Shown piece by piece: positions 26,819 to 35,133 of a stretch of 64,000 nucleotides of DNA (positions within the stretch are counted from its first letter, which is position 1; every line of letters begins with the position of its first letter). The notes under the pieces are model-generated. The model was not told the origin of the DNA and searched no databases. It was given only the letters and a program-made list of their open reading frames with translations. Where the stretch lies: contig CAYZYG010000010.1 in NCBI GenBank assembly GCA_964481395.1, positions 1-64,000 of the forward strand. Direction: 5' to 3'. The DNA comes from JBFMFH01 sp964481395. Lineage in GTDB: Bacteria > Acidobacteriota > Vicinamibacteria > Vicinamibacterales > JAKQTR01. The position numbers and the translations under genes were made by a program.

Positions 26819-27606
26819 GCGCCGACGCTCCGATCCCGCTCCGAGACTTCCCTCGGCAGCACGAGCGGCAGTCCGCCCACGTCAGTCACGTCGCATTCCT
26901 CCGGGTAGAGACGTTCGAGCGTGGGGCCGGAGAGCGCCGTCGCCGGCGGTCCTTCGGCGATCACGTGCCCCGCCTGCATCACGACCACCCGGTCGCAGAA
27001 CCACGCCACGTGATTCGGATCGTGGGTGCAGCAGACGACGGCGGTGCCCGCGACCGCCAGTTCCCGCAGGACCCGCCAGATGCGGAGTTGGTTGTGGAAA
27101 TCGAGGCCGGACGCCGGCTCGTCGAGCAGGATCACGGGCGTCTTCTGTGCGACGGCCCGCGCGATCAGCACGAGTTGACGCTGGCCGCCCGACAGCTGGT
27201 CGTACGCCCGGCCTGCCAGGTCGCTCAGCCCGATCCACGTCAGCGTGTCCTCGACGATCCGCCGGTCGGCGCGACCGGCCCGGCCGAGCAGCCCGAGGTG
27301 GGGTGTCCGTCCGAGCATCACCACGTCGCGCACGAGGAGTGGAAACGGCGGCTTGTGCTCCTGGGGCACGTACGCCATCAGCCTGGCCCGCTGCGCCGGC
27401 GGCAGGCGATCGATCCGGTGGCCGTCGATCGACAGGGTGTCCGCACGCGCACGGACGAGCCCGAGACAGCAGCGGAACAGTGTCGTCTTCCCGCAGCCGT
27501 TCGGACCGAAGAGGCCGCACACCTGTCCCGCGCGCGCCTCGAGCGACACGCCATGCAGAACCGGTGTCGCGCCGTACGAGAAGTGCAGGCCGCGGACGGT
27601 CAGCAT
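26815..27606 (-). CDS. ABC transporter ATP-binding protein (FecE/BtuD type)
   Basis: 263 residues, the energy-coupling subunit for the FecCD permease upstream and the binding lipoprotein downstream. Walker A GPNGCGKT is at 34-41, signature LSGGQRQ at 138-144, Walker B VILLDEPASGLDF at 158-170, and the switch His in CCTHDPNH. The Tyr-rich signal-to-Q-loop region (YVPQEHKPPFPLLVRDVVMLGR) is typical for iron/cobalamin importers. It starts four bases after the permease stop and overlaps the binding-protein gene start. Located on the cytoplasmic side of the membrane. Confidence 0.94.
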   Translation of the reverse strand: MLTVRGLHFSYGATPVLHGVSLEARAGQVCGLFGPNGCGKTTLFRCCLGLVRARADTLSIDGHRIDRLPPAQRARLMAYVPQEHKPPFPLLVRDVVMLGRTPHLGLLGRAGRADRRIVEDTLTWIGLSDLAGRAYDQLSGGQRQLVLIARAVAQKTPVILLDEPASGLDFHNQLRIWRVLRELAVAGTAVVCCTHDPNHVAWFCDRVVVMQAGHVIAEGPPATALSGPTLERLYPEECDVTDVGGLPLVLPREVSERDRSVGA

Positions 27607-27610
27607 GGCG

Positions 27611-28699
27611 CTACCCGAACAGCCCGGCCGTGCGCTGGCGCACCAGGTAGGCCAGAAACGGTCCTCCCGCGAGGGCCGTGATGATTCCGACGGGGATTTC
27701 TGACGCCGCGATCGTCCGCGCCGCCGTGTCGCAGGCCAGGAGCAGCAGCGCCCCGAGCAGCGCGGCGCCCGGCACGACGACGCGGTTGTCCGGTCCGACG
27801 ATCAGGCGGATCGCATGCGGCGTCATCAGCCCGACCCACGGGACGATGCCGACGGACGACACCGAGACGGCCGTGACCAGCGTGGCCGTCGCGAGCAGGA
27901 GGCGGCGCGTCCGTCGCGGATCGATGCCCAGCGTCTCGGCCTCGTGGTCACCCATGGACAGCACGTTCAGCCGCCAGCCGCCGGCGCACATCACGACGGC
28001 GCCCACGACGACGACCGGCCCGACCACCGCAACGTCGCGCCAGGTGGCGAAGTAGAATCCTCCCATCAGCCAGAAGACGATGTCCCTGAGGGCGGTCTCA
28101 TCGGCGAGGTACTTCAGCAGCGAGACGCCGGCGGCGAACATCGATCCCACGATCACGCCCGACAGCACCAGCGTGACGATCGGAGCGTCTCCTCGCGAAC
28201 GGGCGAGGAGGTACACGAGCCCCACGGCGGCCAGGGCACCGACGAACGCCGCGAGCGGAACCGACAGCGGAAACCGGGGAACGATCATGCCGACGGCGGC
28301 CCCGAACGCCGCGCCCGACGACACGCCGAGGATGTACGGCTCGACCAGCGGGTTGCGGAACGAGGCCTGGAACACGGCGCCGGACGAGGCCAGGGCCGCG
28401 CCAACGGCCACCGCCAGGACGATGCGCGGCGCGCGGAGGTTCCAGACGACGGCTGCGGCCACGCCCGGATCCGGGGTGTCGGCCAGGCCCGTGCGGCCCA
28501 GCAGTACTGCCAGCACGTCGGCCAACGGCACGTGGTACGCGCCGGCCGTGAGGGCCACCAGACTGCCCGCCGCCACGGCCCCTGCCATCGCGAGCACCCA
28601 CGCCACGACCCGGCGTCGCGCCGTACGGGCCTCAGCGGCGGGCAACTGAGCCTGCGTCGGCCCGGTCGGGCGACGCGGCGGCAGGGTCGGGTCGGGCAT
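27611..28699 (-). CDS. FecCD-family ABC transporter permease
   Basis: 362 residues with about nine to ten membrane segments; a BtuC/FecCD-type permease for iron chelates, cobalamin or nickel complexes. Characteristic blocks: LRAPRIVLAVAVGAALASSG, FRNPLVEPYILGVSSGAAFGA, and the coupling loop TLGIDPRRTRRLLL. The end MTPHAIRLIVGPDNRVVVPG is also family-typical. A single permease gene implies a homodimer. ATG 28699 is preceded by a weak ribosome site; further upstream starts would extend into the promoter. It is the first gene of the permease-ATPase-lipoprotein operon, and its promoter overlaps the NikR-like dyad at 28756-28782. With NikR encoded divergently, nickel (or cobalt/corrinoid) is the favoured but unproven cargo. 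Confidence 0.92.
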   Translation of the reverse strand: MPDPTLPPRRPTGPTQAQLPAAEARTARRRVVAWVLAMAGAVAAGSLVALTAGAYHVPLADVLAVLLGRTGLADTPDPGVAAAVVWNLRAPRIVLAVAVGAALASSGAVFQASFRNPLVEPYILGVSSGAAFGAAVGMIVPRFPLSVPLAAFVGALAAVGLVYLLARSRGDAPIVTLVLSGVIVGSMFAAGVSLLKYLADETALRDIVFWLMGGFYFATWRDVAVVGPVVVVGAVVMCAGGWRLNVLSMGDHEAETLGIDPRRTRRLLLATATLVTAVSVSSVGIVPWVGLMTPHAIRLIVGPDNRVVVPGAALLGALLLLACDTAARTIAASEIPVGIITALAGGPFLAYLVRQRTAGLFG

Positions 28700-28755
28700 G
28701 GCTGGCCAGGGATGCCTCGGCGGTGGGGGGTCCGACAGTGGGCTCAGGCCGGATG

Positions 28756-28782
28756 GTAGCACGAGTCCCACATTCGTGCTAC
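28756..28782. promoter_or_regulatory. NikR-operator-like dyad between divergent units
   Basis: GTAGCACGA-N9-TCGTGCTAC is a perfect 9-bp inverted repeat. The E. coli NikR operator is a 28-bp dyad, GTATGACGA-N10-TCGTCATAC, so length, spacing and the CGA/TCG inner ends agree closely. It overlaps TACCAT (leftward -10-like) and TACGCT (rightward -10-like), so one bound tetramer could block both promoters. Confidence 0.7.
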
Positions 28783-28832
28783 GCTCGCGGCCTGACGCCG
28801 CCCCGACGCCGGAGGGCACCCGTACGAACGCC

Positions 28833-29627
28833 ATGAGCCTCTTGGACATCGATTTCGCCGGACGGTACCGGCTCCAGGTTTCCCAATCCAACCGCCCCCA
28901 GCGTGAGCCCGACTACTGGGATCGCCGGGCCCGGCGCATGAGCGACGGGGCGTTCGGCTCGGCCTACACCGAGCAGTTCGTCGCCCGCCTCGATCTCTCC
29001 GGCTGCGCCACGCTGCTGGACGTCGGCTGCGGTCCCGGCACGATCGCCCTGTCCGTGGCCACGAGGCTCGACCACGTCTACGGCCTCGACTACAGCGAGG
29101 GCATGCTCGCGGCGTTTCGCGAGCAGGCCGCGGGCCGGGGGCTGACGAACGCCACGGCGGTCCGTTGCGCCTGGGAAGACGACTGGAGCGGCGTGCCGGT
29201 CTGCGACATCGTCGTGGCCTCACGGGCCACCGCCGTGCGCGATTTCGAGGCTGCCGCGGTGAAGCTGGCCGCCAAAGCGCGACGGCGCGTCTACCTCACC
29301 TACCCCGCCCGGGGCAGCTTCGTGGGCGACGAGGTGTGCCGGGCGCTGGGCCGTCAGTACGAGCCGCTGCCCGATTACCTCTGCGTGATCGGCATCCTGC
29401 ACCACCTCGGCATCCATCCGCGCCTCGACTACATCGACGACACGAACCGGTTCGTGTCGTGTGCCGACGTCGAGGCGTTCATCCGGAAGATGCGTGAGTA
29501 CGTCGGTGAGCTCTCCGAGGCGGATGTCGGGATTCTGCGCGGCTACTTCGAGACGCACTATCCCCGGATCGCCGCCGAGCTGATGCGCTGGGCATTCATC
29601 TGGTGGGACGCCGGCGCGACCGCATGA
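28833..29627 (+). CDS. Class I SAM-dependent methyltransferase near the metal transporter
   Basis: 264 residues. Motif I is TLLDVGCGPGTIALSVA, with VYGLDYSEGML as motif II, in a standard Rossmann methyltransferase core (about 55-165); the C-terminal third is helical (VEAFIRKMREYVGELSEADV). The acceptor cannot be deduced. Relatives with this EPDYWDRRA-type N-terminus tend to sit beside FecCD-type transporters, so a role in a metallophore or corrinoid pathway is plausible but inferred. ATG 28833 is just right of the dyad at 28756. It is 34 bases upstream of nikR and probably co-transcribed with it. Confidence 0.82.
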   Translation: MSLLDIDFAGRYRLQVSQSNRPQREPDYWDRRARRMSDGAFGSAYTEQFVARLDLSGCATLLDVGCGPGTIALSVATRLDHVYGLDYSEGMLAAFREQAAGRGLTNATAVRCAWEDDWSGVPVCDIVVASRATAVRDFEAAAVKLAAKARRRVYLTYPARGSFVGDEVCRALGRQYEPLPDYLCVIGILHHLGIHPRLDYIDDTNRFVSCADVEAFIRKMREYVGELSEADVGILRGYFETHYPRIAAELMRWAFIWWDAGATA

Positions 29628-29661
29628 AGGGCCTGACGGGCGCCGTTGAGGAGTGCACATC

Positions 29662-30084
29662 ATGGGTGATCTGACGCGCATCGGCGTGGCGATCGACGAA
29701 AACCTGCTCGGGGAGTTCGATGCGCTGATCGCACGGCGGGGGTACGGAAGCCGATCCGAGGCCTTCCGGGACCTCATCCGCGACGCGCTCGTGCAGCACC
29801 GGTGGTCGTCGGGCTCGGGAACGGTCGTGGGTACCATCACCCTGATCTACGACCATCACGTCAGGCTGCTCAACGAGCGCCTGACGTCCGTCCAGCATGA
29901 CTTCCACGGATCGATGCTGTCGACGCTGCACGTGCATCTCGACCACGATCACTGTCTCGAAGTGATCGTCGTCCGCGGCGCCGCCCGGCGCGTGCGGCAG
30001 ATCGCCGATGCGCTCATCAGCATGAAAGGCGTGAAGCACGGGCGCCTGACCGTCACGACCGCGGGGGCGAACACCCGCGCGTGA
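29662..30084 (+). CDS. nikR: Nickel-responsive ribbon-helix-helix repressor NikR
   Basis: 140 residues, full length. The N-terminal ribbon-helix-helix (LTRIGVAIDENLLGEFDALI then RSEAFRDLIRDAL) binds DNA; the C-terminal ACT-like domain binds nickel. High-affinity ligands are all present: His 79, His 90, His 92 and Cys 98, with exactly the spacing of the E. coli set 76/87/89/95. When loaded with nickel it should repress its target, most likely the divergent transporter through the dyad at 28756-28782. GAGGAG lies at good distance before ATG 29662; a GTG three codons earlier is less likely. The C-terminal tail is short and polar. Confidence 0.95.
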   Translation: MGDLTRIGVAIDENLLGEFDALIARRGYGSRSEAFRDLIRDALVQHRWSSGSGTVVGTITLIYDHHVRLLNERLTSVQHDFHGSMLSTLHVHLDHDHCLEVIVVRGAARRVRQIADALISMKGVKHGRLTVTTAGANTRA

Positions 30085-30142
30085 CCGGCCCCGCCGCGGG
30101 CGCCCGGCCGGAAACGCGAGTGCAGCCGACGCGGGAGCGTCG

Positions 30143-30553
30143 CTACGACTTCGGTGCTGGCGCCGGGCCGCACGTGTCGGACGTGCAGCGTCCGAACAGC
30201 CGTCTCCGGTTTCTGGCGAACACCGCGTAGGACCAGTCAAGCGCGTGGCTGACGCCAGGCAGGCGGCTCAGCGCGACCAGTGGCCCGAGGCCGATTGTGG
30301 CGTAGAGCCGGCGGAACACCTCGACTCCCTGGATCCAGGTGCCGTCGGGGAGCCTGGCGTGGATGCGGGCCATCAGATTGTCCGCGGCCGGCCCACCGGG
30401 CATCGCCTTGAAGTCAGGCGCGTCGATGTCGGTGAAGCGGATGGCGTTTCGCCGGTCCCAGCGCCGCAGGAACCGCACCTCGCGCGCGCAGATCGGGCAG
30501 CCGCCGTCGTAGAAGACCTCGATGCCTGGTGCCGGGACGTGCGTCGCCATCAT
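30143..30553 (-). CDS. DCC-family thiol-disulfide oxidoreductase-like protein (DUF393)
   Basis: 136 residues. The family signature YDGGCPICAREV (Cys 19 and Cys 22) sits in a thioredoxin-like start, followed by FTDIDAPDFK and WIQGVEVFRRLYATIG, all typical of DUF393/YuxK proteins. The CxxC suggests redox chemistry, but no member has a firmly assigned role in this context. It starts at ATG 30553 (a second ATG follows) and runs toward nikR, converging with it. Confidence 0.85.
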   Translation of the reverse strand: MMATHVPAPGIEVFYDGGCPICAREVRFLRRWDRRNAIRFTDIDAPDFKAMPGGPAADNLMARIHARLPDGTWIQGVEVFRRLYATIGLGPLVALSRLPGVSHALDWSYAVFARNRRRLFGRCTSDTCGPAPAPKS

Positions 30554-30691
30554 CTGTTGAGATGCGTCGGGCGCACCTCCGGATCCCGGCCGGGAGCGGC
30601 CGCGTCCCTACCCACAGGGTGGGACGCGGTCCAGTGGTCGGGCTATCATGGGCTGCCTCCCGGCTCCGACTCCCGATTCCGAGAAGCCAAC

Positions 30692-31903
30692 ATGGACGAC
30701 ACCTCCCGGCCGTCGCCTCCCCCCTTCCCCCGCGAGGACCTGGCGGCGTGGCTCGCACTCAAGGACCGTGCGCTGGACGTCGCCGCCGAGGGCATCACGA
30801 TTGCCGACGCGCGCCTGCCCGATCGCCCGCTGATCTACGTCAACGAGGGATTCCAGCGCATGACCGGGTATCCGGTCGACGAGGTGCTGGGACGGAACTG
30901 CCGTTTTCTCCAGGGCACCAGCACCGATCCGGCGGCGACAGCCGAGATTCGCGCGGCGCTCGCTGAGAACCGCGCGTGCGTCGTGGAGATCCTCAACCAC
31001 CGGAAGGACGGCTCGCCGTTCTGGAACAGGCTGTCGATCACCCCGGTCCGCAGCGCGGCCGGCGAGGTCACGCACTTCATCGGCATCCAGTCGGACGTGA
31101 CCGCGCGCCGGGAGGCTGAGGAGGGCCTGCGCCGTTCCAAGGCCGCGATGGAGCACGACCTCAGAATGGCGGCACGGGTGCAGCAATCACTGCTCCCGCC
31201 GCCCGAGGTCGATGCGGGTCCCGTGCGGCTGGCGCACGCCTTCCACCCCTGCGACGACCTCGCCGGCGACAGCGTGGGCATCGTCCCACTGGGCCACGAC
31301 CGCATCGGTCTGTACGTCCTCGACGTCAGCGGGCACGGCGTCGGCGCGTCCCTGCTGTCGTTCACCCTGACGCACCTGCTCTCGCCCCACGTCGGCGGGG
31401 TGCTGCTCGCCGACCAGGGCTCCTCCGCGCCGACCGTCGTCCCGCCGGCCATCGTCGCGGAACGGCTCAACCGCCAGTTTCCGATGGACCGGACCCGGCA
31501 GTACTTCACGCTCGTCTACGGCACGCTCGAGCCCTCGTCCGGGACGTTTCGGTACGTCACCGCCGGCCATCCGTCCCCGGTGCTGCTGCCGGCGGTCGGA
31601 GACCCTGTCGCGGTGCAGGGCTCGGGCCTGCCTATCGGAATGATCGACGGCGCGGCCTACGATGAGGAAACGCTGGTGCTCCAGCCTGGCGACCGGCTGT
31701 ACTTCTACACCGACGGGGCGATCGAGGCGCTCGACCGGAACGAGGAGGAGTTCGGCATCGACCGGCTGGTCTCGGAGCTCACACGCTGGCGCGATCTGCC
31801 CCTGCAGCCGGGCCTCGAACGCGCGGCAGCCGCCGTGCGCGGGTGGTGCGAGGGCCGGCTCAGAGACGACATCTCGCTCCTGGCCGTGGAGCGCCTGGCC
31901 TGA
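30692..31903 (+). CDS. LOV-domain (blue-light) sensor fused to a SpoIIE/PP2C phosphatase
   Basis: 403 residues. An N-terminal PAS domain of the LOV class (about 25-140) carries the flavin motif GRNCRFLQG with the photoactive Cys at 70, plus Asn 102, Asn 112 and Gln 133, the usual flavin ligands. A helical linker (about 138-165) joins it to a SpoIIE-type phosphatase. Its motifs are AGDSVGI, LDVSGHGVGASLLS, RYVTAGHP, YFYTDGAIEA and LRDDISLLAV, which hold the Mn/Mg-binding Asp residues. It probably dephosphorylates an anti-sigma-factor antagonist in response to blue light, a general-stress switch as in RsbP-like proteins. No sigma or anti-sigma gene is adjacent. GAGAAG precedes ATG 30692. Confidence 0.93.
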   Translation: MDDTSRPSPPPFPREDLAAWLALKDRALDVAAEGITIADARLPDRPLIYVNEGFQRMTGYPVDEVLGRNCRFLQGTSTDPAATAEIRAALAENRACVVEILNHRKDGSPFWNRLSITPVRSAAGEVTHFIGIQSDVTARREAEEGLRRSKAAMEHDLRMAARVQQSLLPPPEVDAGPVRLAHAFHPCDDLAGDSVGIVPLGHDRIGLYVLDVSGHGVGASLLSFTLTHLLSPHVGGVLLADQGSSAPTVVPPAIVAERLNRQFPMDRTRQYFTLVYGTLEPSSGTFRYVTAGHPSPVLLPAVGDPVAVQGSGLPIGMIDGAAYDEETLVLQPGDRLYFYTDGAIEALDRNEEEFGIDRLVSELTRWRDLPLQPGLERAAAAVRGWCEGRLRDDISLLAVERLA

Positions 31904-31981
31904 GCCCCGCGGCGACGCGTCGGGAACGCCACACCTCATCGCGTCCGGCAACGCCCTGCAGCCGGCTGGCGTCTTACAGGC

Positions 31982-32605
31982 ATGACGACCTTCGTGCGGC
32001 AGGGCGTCGTGCCGCTGGTGGTGGTGGTGGTGACGATGGCGACGACACTCCGTGCCGGGGCCGGCTCCGTGCGGCTGTTTGACTTCACCTCGCCGTCCGC
32101 CGCTCGCGAGTGGCAGTCGGTCAACGACGGCGTCATGGGCGGAATCTCCGACGGCCGTTTCCGGATCACGGCGGAGCGGACGCTGGAGTTCTTCGGCACG
32201 CTGTCGCTCGAGAACAACGGCGGCTTCACGTCCGTACGCTCCGTGCCGCGGTCGCTGGGCCTCATGCCCGGCGACACGCTGATCGCCAGAGTCCGGGGAG
32301 ACGGCCGGGAGTATCAGCTGAATCTGTACACGCCCGTGAGGGCCAGGGCCTTTTCGTACCGGTCGTCTTTCCGCACGGTGCAGGACCAGTGGGTCGACGT
32401 GCGTATTCCGCTCGACAGTTTCGTCGCCACCTCGTTCGGGCAGCCGGTCGGAGGCGTTGGGCCTGTCGATCCGTCCAGGGTGACGTCGCTTGGCTTCCTG
32501 CTCTCCGACAAGGCGCCCGGCCCGTTCCGTCTCGAGGTGGCCTCGATCGAGGTCGTCCGCGAACCGCAGTCGTCGTCGACCCCTGACTCGGAGAACCGTC
32601 GATGA
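31982..32605 (+). CDS. CIA30-family protein, secreted or membrane-anchored
   Basis: 207 residues. A hydrophobic N-terminus (VVPLVVVVVTMATTLRAGAG) is followed by a CIA30 beta-sandwich: FDFTSPSAAREWQSVNDGVMGGISDGRF, the signature VNDGVMGG block, then NNGGFTSVRS and DTLIARVRGDGREYQLNL. CIA30 proteins were named from a complex I assembly factor, but bacterial members have no proven role. The fold resembles a carbohydrate-binding module. The last four bases overlap the SDR gene (ATGA), so the two are translated together and probably act in one pathway. Confidence 0.85.
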   Translation: MTTFVRQGVVPLVVVVVTMATTLRAGAGSVRLFDFTSPSAAREWQSVNDGVMGGISDGRFRITAERTLEFFGTLSLENNGGFTSVRSVPRSLGLMPGDTLIARVRGDGREYQLNLYTPVRARAFSYRSSFRTVQDQWVDVRIPLDSFVATSFGQPVGGVGPVDPSRVTSLGFLLSDKAPGPFRLEVASIEVVREPQSSSTPDSENRR

Positions 32606-33360
32606 GTTCCCACGTGTCATCTGCGCCACTCGCCGATGCGGGCGCGTTCATCGTGGTGGGTGGCGCGGGCGGCATCGGGAGCGCCGTCGTTCGCCGGCTG
32701 CGATCGCGGGACGCCGTCGTGCTCATCGCCGGACGCACCGAGGACCGTCTCGAGCAGGCAGCGTCCTCACTCGGAGCCGAGTGGGCAGTGCTGGACGCCA
32801 CGGAGTTCGGTGCGGTCGAAGCGCTCGTGCAGGATGCCGGCGCGCGCCACGGCCGTGTCGCCGGCATCGTAAACGCCGCCGGATCGATCCTCTTCAAGCC
32901 CGCGCATCTGACGTCTGCCGACGAGTGGCAGGAGGTGCTGGCGCGGAACCTCACGACCGCGTTCGCCGTGGTCCGCGCGGCGGGGCGCGTCATGACGACC
33001 GGCGGTTCGGTGGTCCTCGTGTCGACGGTCGCCGCCTCGCTCGGGCTGCCCCAGCACGAGGCCATCGCGGCAGCCAAGGGCGGCGTCGAGGGTCTGGTGC
33101 GCGCCGCGGCCGCCTCCTATGCCGGTCGGGGCCTGCGCATCAACGCCGTCGCGCCGGGACTGGTCGACACGCCTCTCGCGGCACGCATCACATCGAACCC
33201 CAAGGCGCTGGAGTCATCCAGGGCCCGTCATCCGCTCGGCCGCATCGGGACGCCGGACGACATCGCCGCGCCCATCGAATGGCTGCTCGATCCGGCCACG
33301 TCCTGGGTCACAGGCCAGGTCATCGGCGTCGACGGCGGCATGTCCACGGTCCGGGTGTAG
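32602..33360 (+). CDS. Short-chain dehydrogenase/reductase-like protein lacking the catalytic Tyr
   Basis: 252 residues, classical SDR fold. The nucleotide loop GGAGGIG (20-26), NAAG (91-94) and C-terminal VTGQVIGVDGGMS are intact, as is the conserved Lys (159). The Tyr expected four residues before it is replaced: the segment reads PQHEAIAAAKGG, with Ile at the Tyr position, and Thr aligns with the catalytic Ser. A group of SDRs with this HEAIAAAK block exists, so this is a subfamily trait rather than a sequencing fault. Either another residue acts as acid or the protein is not a standard dehydrogenase. Start overlaps the CIA30 stop. Confidence 0.88.
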   Translation: MSSHVSSAPLADAGAFIVVGGAGGIGSAVVRRLRSRDAVVLIAGRTEDRLEQAASSLGAEWAVLDATEFGAVEALVQDAGARHGRVAGIVNAAGSILFKPAHLTSADEWQEVLARNLTTAFAVVRAAGRVMTTGGSVVLVSTVAASLGLPQHEAIAAAKGGVEGLVRAAAASYAGRGLRINAVAPGLVDTPLAARITSNPKALESSRARHPLGRIGTPDDIAAPIEWLLDPATSWVTGQVIGVDGGMSTVRV

Positions 33361-33672
33361 CGCGTGCCGACCACCCCCGTTCTAGAGCGGGTCTCACCCC
33401 GGAGTTTCCCCGGAGTAGACCCCCTGTAGAGCGGGGGCACTGGTGGGTGGTGGGGATTCCTCCCGAACTGCGTACCTCGTCCGGCTCGACGGGTGCAGAA
33501 TTCGCCATCCACCCATCGTCTTGGCCTGCGAGCTGGCCGGGACCTGCCGGCGCTGTGGCCGGACCCGCCGATTGACCCGCACCCGGCGAAGATCCTAATG
33601 TTCCTCTGGCGCCGGGCGGGTCCCGGCGCCGCCCGTGCCCCGTGTTCGGCCATCCCCCGGGAGAGTCATTTC
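33361..33672. other. Intergenic region before the corrinoid methyltransferase operon
   Basis: No gene is seen. A small hairpin CCCCC-N8-GGGGG lies at 33420-33437, next to repeated GGAGT and AGAGCGGG words; it may end the SDR transcript. A GGGACCTGCC sequence near 33538-33547 resembles the end of a cobalamin-riboswitch B12 box, but the rest of the riboswitch core was not found. Confidence 0.4.
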
Positions 33673-35133
33673 ATGCGTCCCACGTTCACGCTGCTCGACT
33701 CCGACCTTCGCACGCGCATCCTCGACGAAGCGCGGGATCTGCTGGACACGCTCGGGCTCGAGATCCACAACCCCGGCGTGCAGGACATGCTCCTGGCCGC
33801 AGGCGCGCGCCTCGACCCAGCCTCGTCGCGCGTGTGCCTGGGAGCCGAACTGATCGACCGGGCGATTGCCGCCACGCCCCGTGAGTTCCGTCTCTACGAC
33901 GTGTACGGGAACGAGACGCATCACTTCGGCAGCGGCGCGGTGTCGTTCACGCCGGGGTCGGCAGCCATCAATGTCCTGGACGGCGACACCGGCGAGATTC
34001 GGAAGCCGCACACGCGCGACTACATCCGCTACGTGAAGGTCGTGAGCGGCCTGCGCCACATCGCCTCGCAGAGCACCGCGTTCATCCCGGCGGACGTACC
34101 GGCGGGAATCTCCGACTCGTACCGCCTCTTCCTCGGGCTTCTGTACGGTGAGAAGCCCGTGGTCACCGGCGCCTTCACGATCGGCGCGTTCGAGATCATG
34201 CGGGACCTCCAGCTCGCGGTGCGCGGCAGCGGGACCGCGCTGCGGGAGAAGCCGCTGGCCATCTTCTCGTGCTGTCCGACGGCGCCGTTGAAGTGGAGCG
34301 ACGTGACGAGCCAGAACGTCGTGGACTGCGCGCGCGCGGGCATCCCGGTCGAGTACATCTCGATGCCGCTCTCGGGCTTCATGTCGCCCGTCACCCTGGT
34401 GGGCTCGCTCGTGCAGCAGACGGCCGAGACGCTCAGCGGCCTCGTCATCTCGCAGCTCGCGAGTCCGGGCGCCCCGGTGCTCTGGGGCGGCTCGCCGGCC
34501 ATCTTCGACATCCGTTACGAGACCACGCCCATGGGTGCGGTCGAGACGATGATGATCGACTGCGCGTTCACGGAGATCGGCCACGCGCTCGGCCTGCCCA
34601 CGCAGGCGTACATGGGCCTGAGCGACGCCAAGGCGCTCGACGCGCAGGCGGGCCTCGAAAGCGGCATCGGCGCCACGCTCGCCGCGCTCTCGGGTGTCGA
34701 CAACGTCTCGGGCCCGGGCATGCTCGACTTCGAGTCGTGCCAGAGCCTCGAGAAGCTGGTGGCCGACAACGAGATCTGCGGCATGGTCCAGCGTCTCGTC
34801 CGCGGCATCGTTCCCCGGGAGGACTTCCCGTCGCGGCCTATTTTCGAGGAACTGCTGCGCGAGAAACACCTGCTCATCGCGAAGCATACGCGTCGTCACC
34901 TGCGGGATGAGATCACGTTCCCCGGCCCTGTCATCGACCGGGCCAATCAGGCGCGATGGGCGGAGGAGGGCAGCCTGACACTGGGTCAGCGGGCACGGAG
35001 CGAGGTCGCCCGGCTCATCGACGCATGGCAGCCGTCGCGCCTCGCTGGCGAGGTGAAGGCGGAACTCGTGCGGCGCATGGAAGCCGAGGCCCGGCGGTTC
35101 GGCATGGACAGACTCCCGGAGCGCGAAGGATGA
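33673..35133 (+). CDS. MttB-family (trimethylamine-methyltransferase-like) corrinoid-dependent methyltransferase, non-pyrrolysine
   Basis: 486 residues, the usual MttB length, reading through with no internal amber codon, so it is one of the non-pyrrolysine members. Such proteins (MtgB, MtpB, MtcB) move a methyl group from glycine betaine, proline betaine, carnitine or similar to the Co(I) of a partner corrinoid protein. The TIM-barrel pattern is clear (VSGLRHIASQSTAF, IFSCCPTAPLKWS, VEYISMPLSGFMSPVTL, GHALGLPTQAYMGLSDAK, ATLAALSGVDNVSGPGML). Three partner genes follow on the same strand. GGGAGAG precedes ATG 33673; longer readings upstream look non-coding. The next gene overlaps by four bases (ATGA). 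Confidence 0.92.
   Translation: MRPTFTLLDSDLRTRILDEARDLLDTLGLEIHNPGVQDMLLAAGARLDPASSRVCLGAELIDRAIAATPREFRLYDVYGNETHHFGSGAVSFTPGSAAINVLDGDTGEIRKPHTRDYIRYVKVVSGLRHIASQSTAFIPADVPAGISDSYRLFLGLLYGEKPVVTGAFTIGAFEIMRDLQLAVRGSGTALREKPLAIFSCCPTAPLKWSDVTSQNVVDCARAGIPVEYISMPLSGFMSPVTLVGSLVQQTAETLSGLVISQLASPGAPVLWGGSPAIFDIRYETTPMGAVETMMIDCAFTEIGHALGLPTQAYMGLSDAKALDAQAGLESGIGATLAALSGVDNVSGPGMLDFESCQSLEKLVADNEICGMVQRLVRGIVPREDFPSRPIFEELLREKHLLIAKHTRRHLRDEITFPGPVIDRANQARWAEEGSLTLGQRARSEVARLIDAWQPSRLAGEVKAELVRRMEAEARRFGMDRLPEREG

Noticed and set aside
33490..33560. Possible cobalamin riboswitch before the corrinoid operon (GGGTGCAGAATTC and GGGACCTGCC words).
   Set aside because: Order is suggestive but the conserved middle core (GCCACTG-type) and normal spacing are missing; kept only as a low-confidence note.
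33673..35133. Pyrrolysine codon in the MttB-like gene.
   Set aside because: No internal TAG; the frame reads straight through, so it is a non-Pyl member.
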